Positions 1-8,830 of a stretch of DNA of 64,000 bases are shown piece by piece. Under the pieces are notes generated by a model. It was not told where the DNA came from. It saw only the letters and a list, made by a program, of their open reading frames with translations, and searched no databases. The stretch's first letter is position 1. The number at the start of each line of letters is the position of its first letter. The position numbers and the translations under genes are program-made. The DNA is from Pseudomonas taiwanensis (GTDB lineage: Bacteria; Pseudomonadota; Gammaproteobacteria; Pseudomonadales; Pseudomonadaceae), in NCBI RefSeq assembly GCF_013393345.1, contig NZ_QJRF01000060.1:186001-250000 (forward strand). Direction: 5' to 3'.

Positions 1-89
1 ATTTGGAAGCCATGGACCGCAGCTCGCGCCTCTTGGGACACCTCCGTGCCGTCGAGAAGACGCTCAAGACACTTACTACTTCGCGATGA
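1..89 (+). CDS. C-terminal end of an unidentified protein (partial)
   Basis: Reading frame 3 is open from the window edge to a TGA at 87-89. It gives about 28 residues rich in Arg, Leu and Lys that end in LTTSR. The stop overlaps the helicase start as ATGA (86-89), which is typical of translationally coupled genes in one operon. Too little is present to name a family. The frame of the helicase is also open upstream of position 86, so the alternative is that the helicase starts further upstream. Confidence 0.5.
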   Translation, partial: LEAMDRSSRLLGHLRAVEKTLKTLTTSR

Positions 90-1477
90 CGTCATCCCTG
101 AGAAATTGGCAGCGTCGCTGTATTGAAACGGCGCTCGAGCACTTCATTTCCACGCCGCATTTCTTCTGCCAGGCAACACCGGGCGCCGGCAAAACTCGCA
201 TGGCAGCGGAGCTGGCCCGGCGCCTGCGGGAGCAAGGCTTGATCGATCTGGTGCTCTGCTTTGCTCCGTCGTGCCAGGTGGTGGACGGCTTTCGCTCGAC
301 CTTTTCATCGGTGCTTGGCGGACGCTTGGACGGCTTGCTTGGCGCTTTGGGTGGCGCGTACACCTACCAAGCCATGGAGTACCGAGACGAGGCATTCTGG
401 CGCCTCCTCGACGACTACCGCGTATTTGTCGTCTTCGACGAAATCCACCATTGCGCCGGTCATGATCCGCTCCTGAGCAACGCCTGGGGACAGCAGATCC
501 TGCAACGGATCCAGGATCGTGCCGCTTTCACCCTGGCCCTTTCCGGCACTCCATGGCGCTCGGACGACCGTGCTATTGCCCTCGCGCGATACTCCTCTCC
601 CGAGGGGCACCTGATCTGTGACTATCGCTATGGCTTGAAGGAGGCCATTGCGGACGGGGTGTGCCGTTCGCCTCGCATCGTCCTCCTCGACAACCAGAAG
701 GTGAAGCTTACGGAAGAGTTGGGGGCCGAGAGCCTCGCCAGGCACTTTCCCAGCATTGTCAAGCTATTGGAGGAATCCCCCGTCACCTATGAAGACCTGC
801 TTCGCCATGACGAGGTGATCGATCAACTGCTCGGCCTGGGATGCGAAAGGTTGGATGAGCTTCGCCGAATCAAGCCGGATGCTGCTGGCCTGGTGGTCGC
901 CACCGATATCGAGCATGCCCATCAGATTGCCCAGACCCTAAAATCCAGGGGAGAAAGTTGCCGGGTCGTAACCAACCGAACCCCGGATGCCCAGCAGGTG
1001 ATCAATAACTTCAAGCACAGCGACTGCCGTTGGATCGTCGCCGTGGGAATGATCAGCGAAGGCACAGACATCCCCCGCTTGCAGGTGTGCTGCTACCTCA
1101 GCCGCATCCGAACCGAGCTGCACTACCGGCAAGTGTTGGGACGGGTGCTGCGGCGTATAGGCGAGCCCGATGACAAGGCCTGGCTATTCATGCTCGCGGA
1201 GCCCACGCTCCAGCGCTTTGCGGAGCGCATTGCAGATGATCTACCGGATGATCTGGCGGTGCTGAGTCAGGTTCATACGCCTACTTCTACACCCGGCATT
1301 ACGTCTGGCGGGCTGGCTACCGCTAACTATGTCGATGGCAGCAGTGGTACTGAGAGTGGGCAGGGTCTTGGGACAGGTTCGGTAGGCATCTCCTCGTTGG
1401 GTGATTTCGCCGCTGAGCCAAGCTATCAAATCAGCTTCTCGCAGCACTACCGGCAGCTGTTGGTGGCTTGCTTTTGA
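86..1477 (+). CDS. Superfamily 2 DEAD/DEAH-type helicase
   Basis: A 463-residue protein with SF2 helicase motifs. Walker A is ATPGAGKT at residues 30-37. The Walker B/DEAD-like motif is DEIHH near residue 118, motif III is SGTPWR near residue 155, and a C-terminal RecA-like half carries TDIPRL and QVLGRVLRR (motif VI with arginine fingers) near residues 330-365. It resembles the ATPase half of type I/III restriction or UvrB/XPB-like helicases but has no nuclease domain. It starts within the upstream stop codon, so it is probably the second or later gene of an operon that begins outside the window, plausibly a defence or repair operon. The family is clear; the biological role is not. Confidence 0.75.
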   Translation: MTSSLRNWQRRCIETALEHFISTPHFFCQATPGAGKTRMAAELARRLREQGLIDLVLCFAPSCQVVDGFRSTFSSVLGGRLDGLLGALGGAYTYQAMEYRDEAFWRLLDDYRVFVVFDEIHHCAGHDPLLSNAWGQQILQRIQDRAAFTLALSGTPWRSDDRAIALARYSSPEGHLICDYRYGLKEAIADGVCRSPRIVLLDNQKVKLTEELGAESLARHFPSIVKLLEESPVTYEDLLRHDEVIDQLLGLGCERLDELRRIKPDAAGLVVATDIEHAHQIAQTLKSRGESCRVVTNRTPDAQQVINNFKHSDCRWIVAVGMISEGTDIPRLQVCCYLSRIRTELHYRQVLGRVLRRIGEPDDKAWLFMLAEPTLQRFAERIADDLPDDLAVLSQVHTPTSTPGITSGGLATANYVDGSSGTESGQGLGTGSVGISSLGDFAAEPSYQISFSQHYRQLLVACF

Positions 1478-2102
1478 CGGCCGATTGGTAACGGAATCAA
1501 ATTAAACGCAGAGGCCATCGAGCTTGCCAAGGACCAGGTCAGTGAGATGCTCACCCATGAGAAGGCTGGACAGAATCGGGCCAGAAAGAGAAGAACTTCT
1601 TCGAAACTCGCGTCATCGAGTACTAGACCTACGGCGCACTGAGCTGGGATCAAAGCTATCTCGCGTAGTTTTTCAACAAACGCTGGAACGTTTTCACGAT
1701 TGTTGGAACGGATGCACCAAGCGGTGCACAGCCGCTGCCTGGGGAGGCAGCGGCGCTGGCCATCGAAGGGTGGCTTTAGCAACAGGGCAAGGCCATTAGC
1801 CCCAAAGGAACTGGGGTAGAAAGGAGTAATCGAAAGGGCCGGTGGGCAATGCTCACCGGCCCTTTTCCTTGGTAACGGGAAAGACCTTTAGCCGAAAAGC
1901 GGCCATTGAAACGGCTCGTTGTACCATCGTTGCGCTCAAAGCTCCGTAGAGGCTCAGCGCCCGAGATGTCGGAGCCAGAGAGTGCCCGTTTCTGACCGGT
2001 CCTCGCCGCTAGCGAAGGCAAGCTAACAGTCCAGAACGGCCGGTCATTTAGCTAAGCAAACTTTACCCTTGAGGTCGCCAACTCCCACAGGCTGCAGTGC
2101 CA
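1478..2102. other. Gene-free stretch with a terminator repeat
   Basis: No convincing gene. Short open stretches just after the helicase (about 1500-1625) look like decayed coding sequence but match nothing I recognise. The only clear structure is the hairpin at 1836-1862, part of a repeat seen again near 6.93 and 7.44 kb. Confidence 0.4.
1836..1866 (+). terminator. Rho-independent terminator within a repeat
   Basis: A perfect 9-bp stem (GGGCCGGTG at 1836-1844 and CACCGGCCC at 1854-1862) is followed by TTTT. It would end transcription from the helicase operon. The flanking sequence from about 1800 (AAGGAACTGGGG, then AAAGGAGTAATCGAAAG) is shared with the repeat copy at 7446-7509. Confidence 0.65.
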
Positions 2103-2984
2103 TCAAAGATGGCTCTGCACTTCCGTACGCCGTTGTGCTGCACTCAACGTATTGGCCAGCAAGCAAGCGATCGTCATCGGCCCCACTCCACCAGGCACAG
2201 GCGTGATCGCCCCGGCACGCTCAACTGCACTTTCGAAGTGAACGTCGCCCACCAGCTTGGTGGTTCCGTTCTCCTGCTTGATGCGGCTGATACCGACATC
2301 AATGACCGTGGCCCCAGGCTTTACCCAATCGCCAGGAATCATCTGGGGAACGCCGGTTGCCACGACCAGAATATCGGCCTGCCGGCACCTTGCCTCAAGA
2401 TCCACGGTCTTGCTGTGAGCGATCGTCACGGTGCAACGTTCCTGCAGTAGCAGCCGTGCCATGGGCTTGCCAACGATGTTGGACGCGCCAATCACCAGCG
2501 CGTTCATGCCAACAAGAGTGGGATGCAGGTTCCTCAACAGGAACATCACTCCTGTCGGCGTGCATGGCACCAGGGCATCCAGCCCGGTTGCCAGACGACC
2601 GGCATTAGTGATGGTGAAACCATCGACATCCTTCGCCGGGTCTATGCGCTCGATGACCCGGGTGACATCGATACCCGCGGGCAGAGGCAGCTGCACCAGG
2701 ATGCCGTCAACGCGGTCATCACGATTTAGGGTGTCGATCTGAGCAAGCAGACGCTCCTCCGGGGTGTCGGCAGGCAAGCGGTACTCGAACGAGTGCATAC
2801 CTACCTCTTCCGTCTGCAGCACCTTGTTGCGTACATACACTTCGCTGGCGGGATCGGTCCCCACGAGGATGACTGCCAGGCCGGGCGCGCGGCCGTGTCG
2901 CTTCGCGAATGCGCTCACGTCCTGCGCAAGGCGTTCACGCAATTGTCGGGCTGCGGCTTTTCCGTCGATCAGGAATGCGGACAT
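2103..2984 (-). CDS. folD: FolD, methylene-THF dehydrogenase / methenyl-THF cyclohydrolase
   Basis: A 293-residue bifunctional enzyme that oxidises 5,10-methylene-THF to methenyl-THF and hydrolyses it to 10-formyl-THF in the cytoplasm. The catalytic Tyr50 and Lys54 (YVRNK) are present, as are QLPLP near residue 98, PCTPTG near 140 and the C-terminal [10 protein letters not shown] signature. The usual GRS of the dinucleotide-binding loop reads GASNIVGKP, lacking the common Arg, so cofactor preference may differ from housekeeping FolD. It lies downstream of the O-demethylase and purU on the same strand, fitting a paralogue dedicated to C1 units from demethylation. ATG start with GGAG upstream. 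Confidence 0.95.
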   Translation of the reverse strand: MSAFLIDGKAAARQLRERLAQDVSAFAKRHGRAPGLAVILVGTDPASEVYVRNKVLQTEEVGMHSFEYRLPADTPEERLLAQIDTLNRDDRVDGILVQLPLPAGIDVTRVIERIDPAKDVDGFTITNAGRLATGLDALVPCTPTGVMFLLRNLHPTLVGMNALVIGASNIVGKPMARLLLQERCTVTIAHSKTVDLEARCRQADILVVATGVPQMIPGDWVKPGATVIDVGISRIKQENGTTKLVGDVHFESAVERAGAITPVPGGVGPMTIACLLANTLSAAQRRTEVQSHL

Positions 2985-3040
2985 TGTTTCTCCGGGTCTT
3001 ACAGATGGAGCAGGCGCTGAAAGCCAGGGCCCAGGGCGAC

Positions 3041-4300
3041 TCAGCTGCGGCGGTTGTCAGTTTTGTACGGTGCGGGTTGGACAGTGGCGCGAATAGGTAG
3101 TTGCGGCTCACCCGGATTACCCCAAATGACCGTGACCTCGGTTCCGACTTCCGCGTTGGCCACGTCCAGGGTGCACAGCGAGAGCATCTCGCGGAAGAAG
3201 TAGCTGTAGCCGCGCGAGGTGGAAACGCCGACCTCACGACCATTCACCAGCACCTTGTCGGCGTACATGAAGCCGCGTTGATCCCGGGGCATTTCCATGA
3301 AGGCATAGTGCTCGCCCTTCTGGAACAGGGACGCGAACACCTTGAGCACATCGTCGGGATTCCACACCAAGGTGCGAATCACCCGCTGCGGGCTGGCCAC
3401 TTCCTTTTCCAATGCCGCGCGGCCGATGAAGTCGTGATCGAACTTGATGTTGCGCCCCCAGCCCAGCTCCACGGGGCTGCGGTACCAAGCGCTGACATCA
3501 TCAGCTTCGAAGCTGCCGGCGACGTTGAAGGTGGAGGCGAACGCCGGCAGGGCCGCTTCGAACTCAGCGCGATACTCAGCCATGTCCTCGCTGAAGATCG
3601 CAGGAAGGTAGTCGGTCACGATGGTGGGGAAGCAGGCTTCCAGGTGGTTGATGAAGGCAGCCCGACCACCCAGCTTGCGGATCCCGAACGCTTCGCCGGC
3701 CCGCACCACGGCCTCATACACTTCGGCAGCGTGTTCCGCAGGCCCTTGCAGCTCTACACCAGGCTCCCCGGACATGCCCTGTCGCAGCGCGTAGACCTCA
3801 TGCCCAGCAATCTTCACCACGTGTGAGTGCATAAACTTGATGTCCGCCAGAGCCACGCCCGTCAGCTTCTCGATCAATGCAGCTGCGTTGGGCCCAGCGA
3901 CCTGGAATTTGAACCCTTCGACGACCTCCGAGCTGACGTTGTAATCCCCCTTGCGCAGGTGGAAGTCCATGAGGAAGCCTCCTCGACCGAAGAGCATGAA
4001 GTCATCCTCTCCCCAGCGACTGAGGATGCCCTCATGGATCACCTTGCCATCGCTATTGCAGTGAGTGACGTGCTTGGACTGCATGATGTCGAACTTGGCG
4101 AAGCTGTTGATCGAGGTATCGGAGAAGAGCTTCAACACGTCCGGCCCGCGGTAACGACGCTGCCAAAGGAACGACCAGTCACCGATATAGCAGTTGTCCT
4201 TCCAGGACATGCTCTCGTCGAGCCAATCCGTGTATTCCGGCTGACCCCAACGAGACGTGAAATAGCCCTCGGGAGTCTTTCTGAAATTCTTGGGAAGCAT
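3041..4300 (-). CDS. GcvT-family tetrahydrofolate-dependent aromatic O-demethylase (LigM/DesA-like)
   Basis: A 419-residue protein of the aminomethyltransferase (GcvT/DmdA/LigM/DesA) fold. LigM and DesA of Sphingobium transfer the methyl group of vanillate or syringate to THF. The GcvT-like folate-binding barrel covers most of the protein and a C-terminal GcvT_C-type barrel lies near residues 310-410. Its neighbours folD and purU are exactly what is needed to oxidise the folate-bound C1 unit to formate, which favours demethylase over glycine cleavage; no gcvP or gcvH is present. A paralogue lies at 8831-10174. RBS AGGTAAAG just before ATG. The substrate is inferred only. Confidence 0.8.
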   Translation of the reverse strand: MLPKNFRKTPEGYFTSRWGQPEYTDWLDESMSWKDNCYIGDWSFLWQRRYRGPDVLKLFSDTSINSFAKFDIMQSKHVTHCNSDGKVIHEGILSRWGEDDFMLFGRGGFLMDFHLRKGDYNVSSEVVEGFKFQVAGPNAAALIEKLTGVALADIKFMHSHVVKIAGHEVYALRQGMSGEPGVELQGPAEHAAEVYEAVVRAGEAFGIRKLGGRAAFINHLEACFPTIVTDYLPAIFSEDMAEYRAEFEAALPAFASTFNVAGSFEADDVSAWYRSPVELGWGRNIKFDHDFIGRAALEKEVASPQRVIRTLVWNPDDVLKVFASLFQKGEHYAFMEMPRDQRGFMYADKVLVNGREVGVSTSRGYSYFFREMLSLCTLDVANAEVGTEVTVIWGNPGEPQLPIRATVQPAPYKTDNRRS

Positions 4301-4349
4301 GTCTTTACCTCGGTTACGTCTACGAATTGTTGTTATGTGTGGCTAGGCG

Positions 4350-5225
4350 TCAGCCTTCGAACACGATGGTCTTGCGGCCATTGGGAATGACGCGGTCCTC
4401 CAGATAGGCGCGCACTGCCCTGGCCAGCACTCGTCGCTCGATATCACGCCCCTTACGGACGAGATCTTCTGCATTGTCGCGATGGGAGATGCGCTCGACG
4501 TCTTGCTCGATGATCGGGCCTTCGTCCAGGTCGGAAGTGACGAAGTGAGAGGTCGCGCCAATCAGTTTCACGCCACGCTCATGGGCCTGGTGATAGGGAC
4601 GTGCCCCTTTGAATCCCGGCAGGAAGCTGTGATGGATGTTGATGCAGCGCCCTTCCAGCTTGCGCGAGAGGTCATCGGAGAGGATTTGCATGTAGCGAGC
4701 GAGTACCACCAGATCGGTCTTGGTGGACTCGATCAAGGCAAACAACGCCTCTTCCTGCTTGGACTTGTTTTCCCGGGTCACTGGCAGGTAGTGAAACGCT
4801 ATGCCCTGCAGATCGACTGCGGCGTATCGCTCCTGGGGATGGTTGGCGACAACGGCCGAAATCTCCATTGGCAGCTCGCCGATCCGGCTACGGTAAAGCA
4901 GGTCGCGCAGGCAATGGTCATAGCCGGACACGAGCAGCATCACGCGCTTGCGCTGGTCCTGCGGACGCAGCGACCACTCCATACCGTAAAAATGGGCGAT
5001 ATCGGCGAATCCGGACTTGATGTCCTCGATCTCGAGTACCAGCTCCGTCCCGTTGTCTATCGCGTCGAACACCACTCGCATGAAGAACTGCTGAGTATCC
5101 AGATCATCGAATTGCTGCGCATCGAGGATGTTGCATCCCTGGTCAAAGAGGTAGCTGGAAACATCCTTCACGATTCCGGCGGTATTGCGGCACGACAACA
5201 GCAGAATGAACTTTGGATTGGACAC
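4350..5225 (-). CDS. purU: Formyltetrahydrofolate deformylase
   Basis: A 291-residue enzyme that hydrolyses 10-formyl-THF to formate and free THF. An N-terminal ACT domain (residues 1-85) is followed by a formyltransferase-type hydrolase domain. [14 protein letters not shown] near residue 195 and the later [12 protein letters not shown]-like stretch (here [13 protein letters not shown]) carry the catalytic His and Asp. The start is GTG at 5225, preceded by CGGAGA. It is the first gene of the purU / O-demethylase / folD set, so it should regenerate THF while releasing formate from methoxy groups. Confidence 0.95.
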   Translation of the reverse strand: MSNPKFILLLSCRNTAGIVKDVSSYLFDQGCNILDAQQFDDLDTQQFFMRVVFDAIDNGTELVLEIEDIKSGFADIAHFYGMEWSLRPQDQRKRVMLLVSGYDHCLRDLLYRSRIGELPMEISAVVANHPQERYAAVDLQGIAFHYLPVTRENKSKQEEALFALIESTKTDLVVLARYMQILSDDLSRKLEGRCINIHHSFLPGFKGARPYHQAHERGVKLIGATSHFVTSDLDEGPIIEQDVERISHRDNAEDLVRKGRDIERRVLARAVRAYLEDRVIPNGRKTIVFEG

Positions 5226-5977
5226 AGCGGTCTCCGAGCTTCGTTTTTATTGGAGTGGGCGTCAGCGCAGCCGCACTGACGCCTGAGTCACTATAAAAAC
5301 TCAACTGATTGAGATCCACGCATGCCGTAGATGCACGACATGAACGCCGTGCATAACCCTGAAATGCTCCAGTCAGTTCTCACACTCATCCGCGGAGCGC
5401 TCAGTGCGTCGTAGCAACTGCACCAGCCACACTAAAAAGTGCGAGCGAGAGCGTGCTGTTCGAGACCCCACCGAATGTCGATCAGCACGCTCGCCGGGTA
5501 GGGCTCGAGTACAGCGCCTACCCGCCCTACTCTCCTGGTGGTAGTCACCCTAGGCACCACGTAGAGCGTGGAGACGTCCCAGCAGAGGGAAAACGAGGGT
5601 TACATAGCCACCAGCAGCTGTGTCAGTTGGTACCCATGCTGCTGTACAGCAGCACTAGGGCAACTGAGTCGCCAACAGCTCGAAGCTCATGCTGCTAAAA
5701 ACACGGAGCGCATTCGATCTATCGACATTTTGCAGCTTGGCCCCCGCCACCTCGAATATGACCACCGGAGCTAGCAGGTCCATGCATCGTTCTGGAATGG
5801 ATATGGCAACACGTTCGGGGTGGCGACCTGTGAATCCTCCACGTAATGCCGCGCTGCTTTCTCCTGTCTAGGTGGTCTACCTACCGGGTTCAGCGCTGCT
5901 AAATCCCATACGGTGTTTCAAGTAACGAAATTCTTGGAATACCCTAATGCACCACAATCACAAAAATACCCAATCCC
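5226..5977. other. Divergent intergenic region between purU and a lysR gene
   Basis: About 750 bp with no supportable gene; several short plus-strand ORFs have no recognisable features. It must hold the promoters of the purU operon (minus) and the lysR gene (plus), and probably the LysR binding sites. No CTATC-N4-GATAG box was found here, which sets this operon apart from the others. Confidence 0.4.
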
Positions 5978-6919
5978 ATGCGCAGCATTCATAACGAAAA
6001 GAAGCTCGACCTAAACCTCCTACCGGTCTTCGATGCTCTGATTCGTGAGGGCAGCGTGACCCGGGCCGCTGACAGCCTGGATCTCTCGCAAAGCGCGGTC
6101 AGTCACGCGCTAAAACGATTGCGGGACTTCTTCAACGATCCGCTGTTCATCAAGGTCGGTGACGGCATGAGGCCGACGCCCAAGGCCGAGCAGTTAGCAG
6201 TCTCGATACTGGAGGTCATCAGCACGGTACGGAACTCGCTACTCACCCAAGCTCGCTTCGACCCGAGCACGGCAATCCGTACGTTCAAGTTCTGCATGAC
6301 CGACATGGGCGAACTCGTGTTTCTGCCCAGGATGATCCAGGAGCTAAAGCGCAGAGCACCACACTGCACCATTCAAACGCTGCAGGTCAGGCCCGAAAAC
6401 ATAGCTGCGACGCTAGAGTCGGGCGAGGCTGACCTTGCGATGGGATCGCAGCTTGCCGTAAACGACGAACTCTTCCAGCAGAATCTGTTCTTCCATAAGT
6501 TTGTCACGATCGTCAGTAGAGAAAACAAACAGGTCGGGGACTCGATCAGCCTTGAGCAATTCACCCGCATGAAACACATCGTGATCAACCTGGGGGGCAA
6601 GACCACGCACTATGATCGAGCGCTGGACGAACACGGTATCAAGCGTGGCGTGTTCCTGCTGACCCCCCACTACCTGGTCATTCCCATGCTGATCAAGAAT
6701 GATCCTGAGCTGATTGCGACCGTACCAGGAGAGATCGGCCGTATCTTTGATGAGTACGGCTGGGTTCGACGCCTGAAACCCCCAGTGGATCTCGCGCCAT
6801 TCCCAATTTGTCAGTACTGGCACCCCCGCTTTCACCACGACGAAGCGAATCGCTGGCTCAGGCAGTTGATGAAGGAAATCTACGATGACTTCCTACCGGA
6901 ATCTGGCACTGCCTGGTGA
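5978..6919 (+). CDS. LysR-family regulator (NodD/LinR-like subgroup)
   Basis: A 313-residue transcriptional regulator. The winged HTH is at residues 10-68 (LNLLPVFDALIREGSVTRAADSL, with SQSAVSHALKRLR as the recognition region). It is followed by a LysR substrate-binding domain. The opening LDLNLL and the subsequent FDALIREGS are typical of the NodD/NahR/LinR/PnpR branch, many members of which respond to aromatic inducers. It is divergent from the purU / O-demethylase / folD operon, the usual arrangement for a LysR activator and its target. The inducer is unknown; a methoxylated aromatic is a reasonable guess. Confidence 0.9.
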   Translation: MRSIHNEKKLDLNLLPVFDALIREGSVTRAADSLDLSQSAVSHALKRLRDFFNDPLFIKVGDGMRPTPKAEQLAVSILEVISTVRNSLLTQARFDPSTAIRTFKFCMTDMGELVFLPRMIQELKRRAPHCTIQTLQVRPENIAATLESGEADLAMGSQLAVNDELFQQNLFFHKFVTIVSRENKQVGDSISLEQFTRMKHIVINLGGKTTHYDRALDEHGIKRGVFLLTPHYLVIPMLIKNDPELIATVPGEIGRIFDEYGWVRRLKPPVDLAPFPICQYWHPRFHHDEANRWLRQLMKEIYDDFLPESGTAW

Positions 6920-6924
6920 AGAAA

Positions 6925-7002
6925 CCGGTGGAATGCAGGGGCCGAATGAAGAAGAGCAATCGAAAAAGTCGTTGAGGGATGCTCGCCGGTCCTACTTGCC
7001 TG
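6925..7002. repeat. Degenerate copy of the terminator-bearing repeat
   Basis: The sequence here follows the same order of blocks as the repeats at 1795-1866 and 7446-7509: GGGG, then GAAGAGCAATCGAAAAAG, then GGGATGCTCGCCGG. Many substitutions have largely destroyed the hairpin. Together with the copy at 7446-7509 it brackets the small ORF and the regulator fragment. Confidence 0.45.
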
Positions 7003-7049
7003 CTGTCGCTGCGCACTAGGTCACCTCCATTCCGAGATGGCCAGTACTG

Positions 7050-7063
7050 CTATCGAAAGATAG
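7050..7063. promoter_or_regulatory. CTATC-N4-GATAG box (spacer GAAA)
   Basis: A perfect 5+5 inverted repeat with a 4-bp spacer, 62 bp upstream of the small ORF at 7125. It is identical to the box at 37254. It shows that the patch 6.9-7.5 kb was, or is, part of the same regulon. Confidence 0.65.
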
Positions 7064-7124
7064 GACCATTCTGACACGCAAATGGCGACGCTATGGCTGT
7101 CCTGCTCCAACCAGAGGCATAGCC

Positions 7125-7301
7125 ATGAGAACAAAAATAATTTCCATCGGCCTCGCAGCTACCATCGCCATCCTGCTGATCGTCGCTGCCGCCCAAACCA
7201 CCCCGCAACGCTACACCGCAGACATCCCTGAAGCTTGCATGCATTCCAGCGTCAATTGCACATTGCCGCCGGGCTTTCGAGGCTGGCCTTCGATTCCGTG
7301 A
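7125..7301 (+). CDS. Small secreted or membrane-anchored peptide (58 residues)
   Basis: ATG at 7125 with AGAGG about 8 bp upstream. The peptide starts MRTK and has a hydrophobic stretch (residues 5-23) like a signal sequence. About 35 mostly polar residues with two cysteines follow. A CTATC-N4-GATAG box lies 62 bp upstream, supporting real expression. The stop codon falls exactly where similarity to the MalT-type regulator gene begins, so the C-terminus may have been set by a rearrangement. No family recognised. Confidence 0.4.
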   Translation: MRTKIISIGLAATIAILLIVAAAQTTPQRYTADIPEACMHSSVNCTLPPGFRGWPSIP

Positions 7302-7433
7302 GCCAGCCGCGACCGTAGTAACGCATACGACCTCCACGAGGCGCGCGACGAAGCCACGGACTTAGCATGGACAGGTGTTGCCCCGGGCAGAGAATTGACT
7401 TCCCGGGGCATAAGGCATGGCCAAAAAGGTGGC
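7300..7433 (+). pseudogene. Fragment of a MalT-type LuxR regulator gene
   Basis: This stretch aligns with little gapping to about 28344-28470 inside the intact regulator gene. Shared blocks include GAGCCAGCCGC, CGCGACGAAGCCA, CTTAGCATGGACA and ATGGCC/TTGGCC. I estimate by eye about 80 percent identity. The reading frame is broken by small indels; correct-frame pieces such as RDEA and LAWT alternate with stops. It represents only about 45 codons of the tetratricopeptide-like region, so it is a relic of a third family member. Confidence 0.6.
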
Positions 7434-7445
7434 TTCGCTTGCTCT

Positions 7446-7509
7446 GAAGGAATTGGGGGGGAAAGGAGCAAGAGAAAGCGCCGGCGGGCAGCGCTCACCG
7501 GCGCTTTTT
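7446..7509 (+). terminator. Terminator-bearing repeat, second intact copy
   Basis: Stem AGCGCCGG (7477-7484) and CCGGCGCT (7498-7505) with a following T run, preceded by AAGGAATTGGGG and AAAGGAGCAAGAGAAAG. It keeps the block order and most bases of 1800-1866. The stem differs from the first copy by compensating changes (GGGCCGG to GCGCCGG and GGCCC to GGCGC), so the hairpin is under selection. Confidence 0.6.
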
Positions 7510-7622
7510 CATTGGCGGGCAGTTCGGCCTCCGACCTCTACCTTGGCGGCTAGAGGTAGCGACAAGCGCTTGTACAGAACACCGAATGCATCCTGTACAA
7601 GAGACACTAGGCAACAAGACGA

Positions 7623-8381
7623 TTACTGATGGTTCTCACGCCAGTTTTTAGGTAACGGCCCAAGCGTAGTGCCGCCATCTACCAAATACTCACCGCCAGT
7701 AATAAAGCCCGAATCCTGGTGCGCAATAAACAACACCATACGGCTGATTTCTTCCGGCTGTGCCGCCCGCGGGATAGCCTGAATAGAAAGCATTCCACTG
7801 AGATCATGTGGCGCAGTCATCGGCGTGTGAACTGCCCCAGGGAACACCGCATTCACTCGAATATTGTCGTGAGCGAGCTCCAACGCCGCCGCCTTAGTCA
7901 GACCACGCACGCCCCACTTGCTGGCGCAATAAGCAGACGCTAAAGGATATCCCTGGACGGCGGCAGTGGAACCAATATTGATGATACTGCCGCGACCCAG
8001 TTCCTTCATTCCAGCGATAACAGAGCAGATTCCAAGATATACGCCCGTAAGGTTGATATCGAGCGTCCGTTGAAAAATGTCCTTCTCGCGGCCATCAAGC
8101 GGGTCAAAGCCAATAATACCGGCGTTATTAACTAATACAGAGACCAGACCAAAGGTGCGAGCCTGCTCCAGGGCAGCATCCCAAGACTCTTCATCAGTTA
8201 CATCCAGAGTAACGAACATCGCACGTTCGCCCAACTCGTCTGCAAGCGCCTGGCCTTTGTCCTTTGCGATATCGCCAATGACAACATTCGCGCCCAGACG
8301 ATGGAACGCGCGCGCATGAGACTCCCCCATGCCGCTGGCTGCGCCGGTAATCAAGACAGTTTCATTCTCGAAGCTCATCAT
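7623..8381 (-). CDS. Short-chain dehydrogenase/reductase
   Basis: A 252-residue classical SDR. The NAD(P)-binding motif TGAASGMG is near residue 12, NNAG near 88, the catalytic Ser near 139 and YCASK (Tyr and Lys) near 152. An acidic residue (GDIAK) after the second beta strand suggests NAD rather than NADP. A CTATC-N4-GATAG box lies about 120 bp upstream of the start, so it is probably in the regulon. It may oxidise a benzylic or side-chain alcohol; the substrate cannot be read from sequence. Confidence 0.9.
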   Translation of the reverse strand: MMSFENETVLITGAASGMGESHARAFHRLGANVVIGDIAKDKGQALADELGERAMFVTLDVTDEESWDAALEQARTFGLVSVLVNNAGIIGFDPLDGREKDIFQRTLDINLTGVYLGICSVIAGMKELGRGSIINIGSTAAVQGYPLASAYCASKWGVRGLTKAAALELAHDNIRVNAVFPGAVHTPMTAPHDLSGMLSIQAIPRAAQPEEISRMVLFIAHQDSGFITGGEYLVDGGTTLGPLPKNWRENHQ

Positions 8382-8499
8382 CTTATTTATTTCCTTTTAT
8401 GAGACTGCTACTTAGAACGCATGTACATAAGCGTTTCAGCCAGGGATGGCCGACTTATCATGCCTATGCAGGCTAGACAAACATTCCAAGTAATTCTCC

Positions 8500-8513
8500 C
8501 TATCTGAGGATAG
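8500..8513. promoter_or_regulatory. CTATC-N4-GATAG box (spacer TGAG)
   Basis: Perfect inverted repeat, extended to CCCTATC and GATAGGG. It lies 119 bp upstream of the SDR start (8381, minus strand) and 318 bp upstream of the O-demethylase at 8831 (plus strand). The rest of the 8382-8830 intergenic region shows no gene. Confidence 0.75.
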
Positions 8514-8830
8514 GGGATTAAGCACTCCCACGCGCTTATCTTGAGCCTATGCACATCCGGAGCTTTTCCTGCATCGAATCGGCTTCACTAGAAAATACCG
8601 ATAGTGACATTGGCGGCGTAGGGACTAGGGCTTACATCACCGTCTCTTAGTGTCCAAACACCGTAAGAACACGCTGCTCATCGATTCAAATCTGTCCAAG
8701 TTAACTGCAATAACGCAAGTGTTACGCGCCGTGGCGGCAATCTCAGTTTTTTATGTTCGAAGCTTGTAACTGGATGATAGCCGTGAACCTTTTGTTCGAC
8801 ACTTCAATACAAGAAAGTTGAGGAAATACC

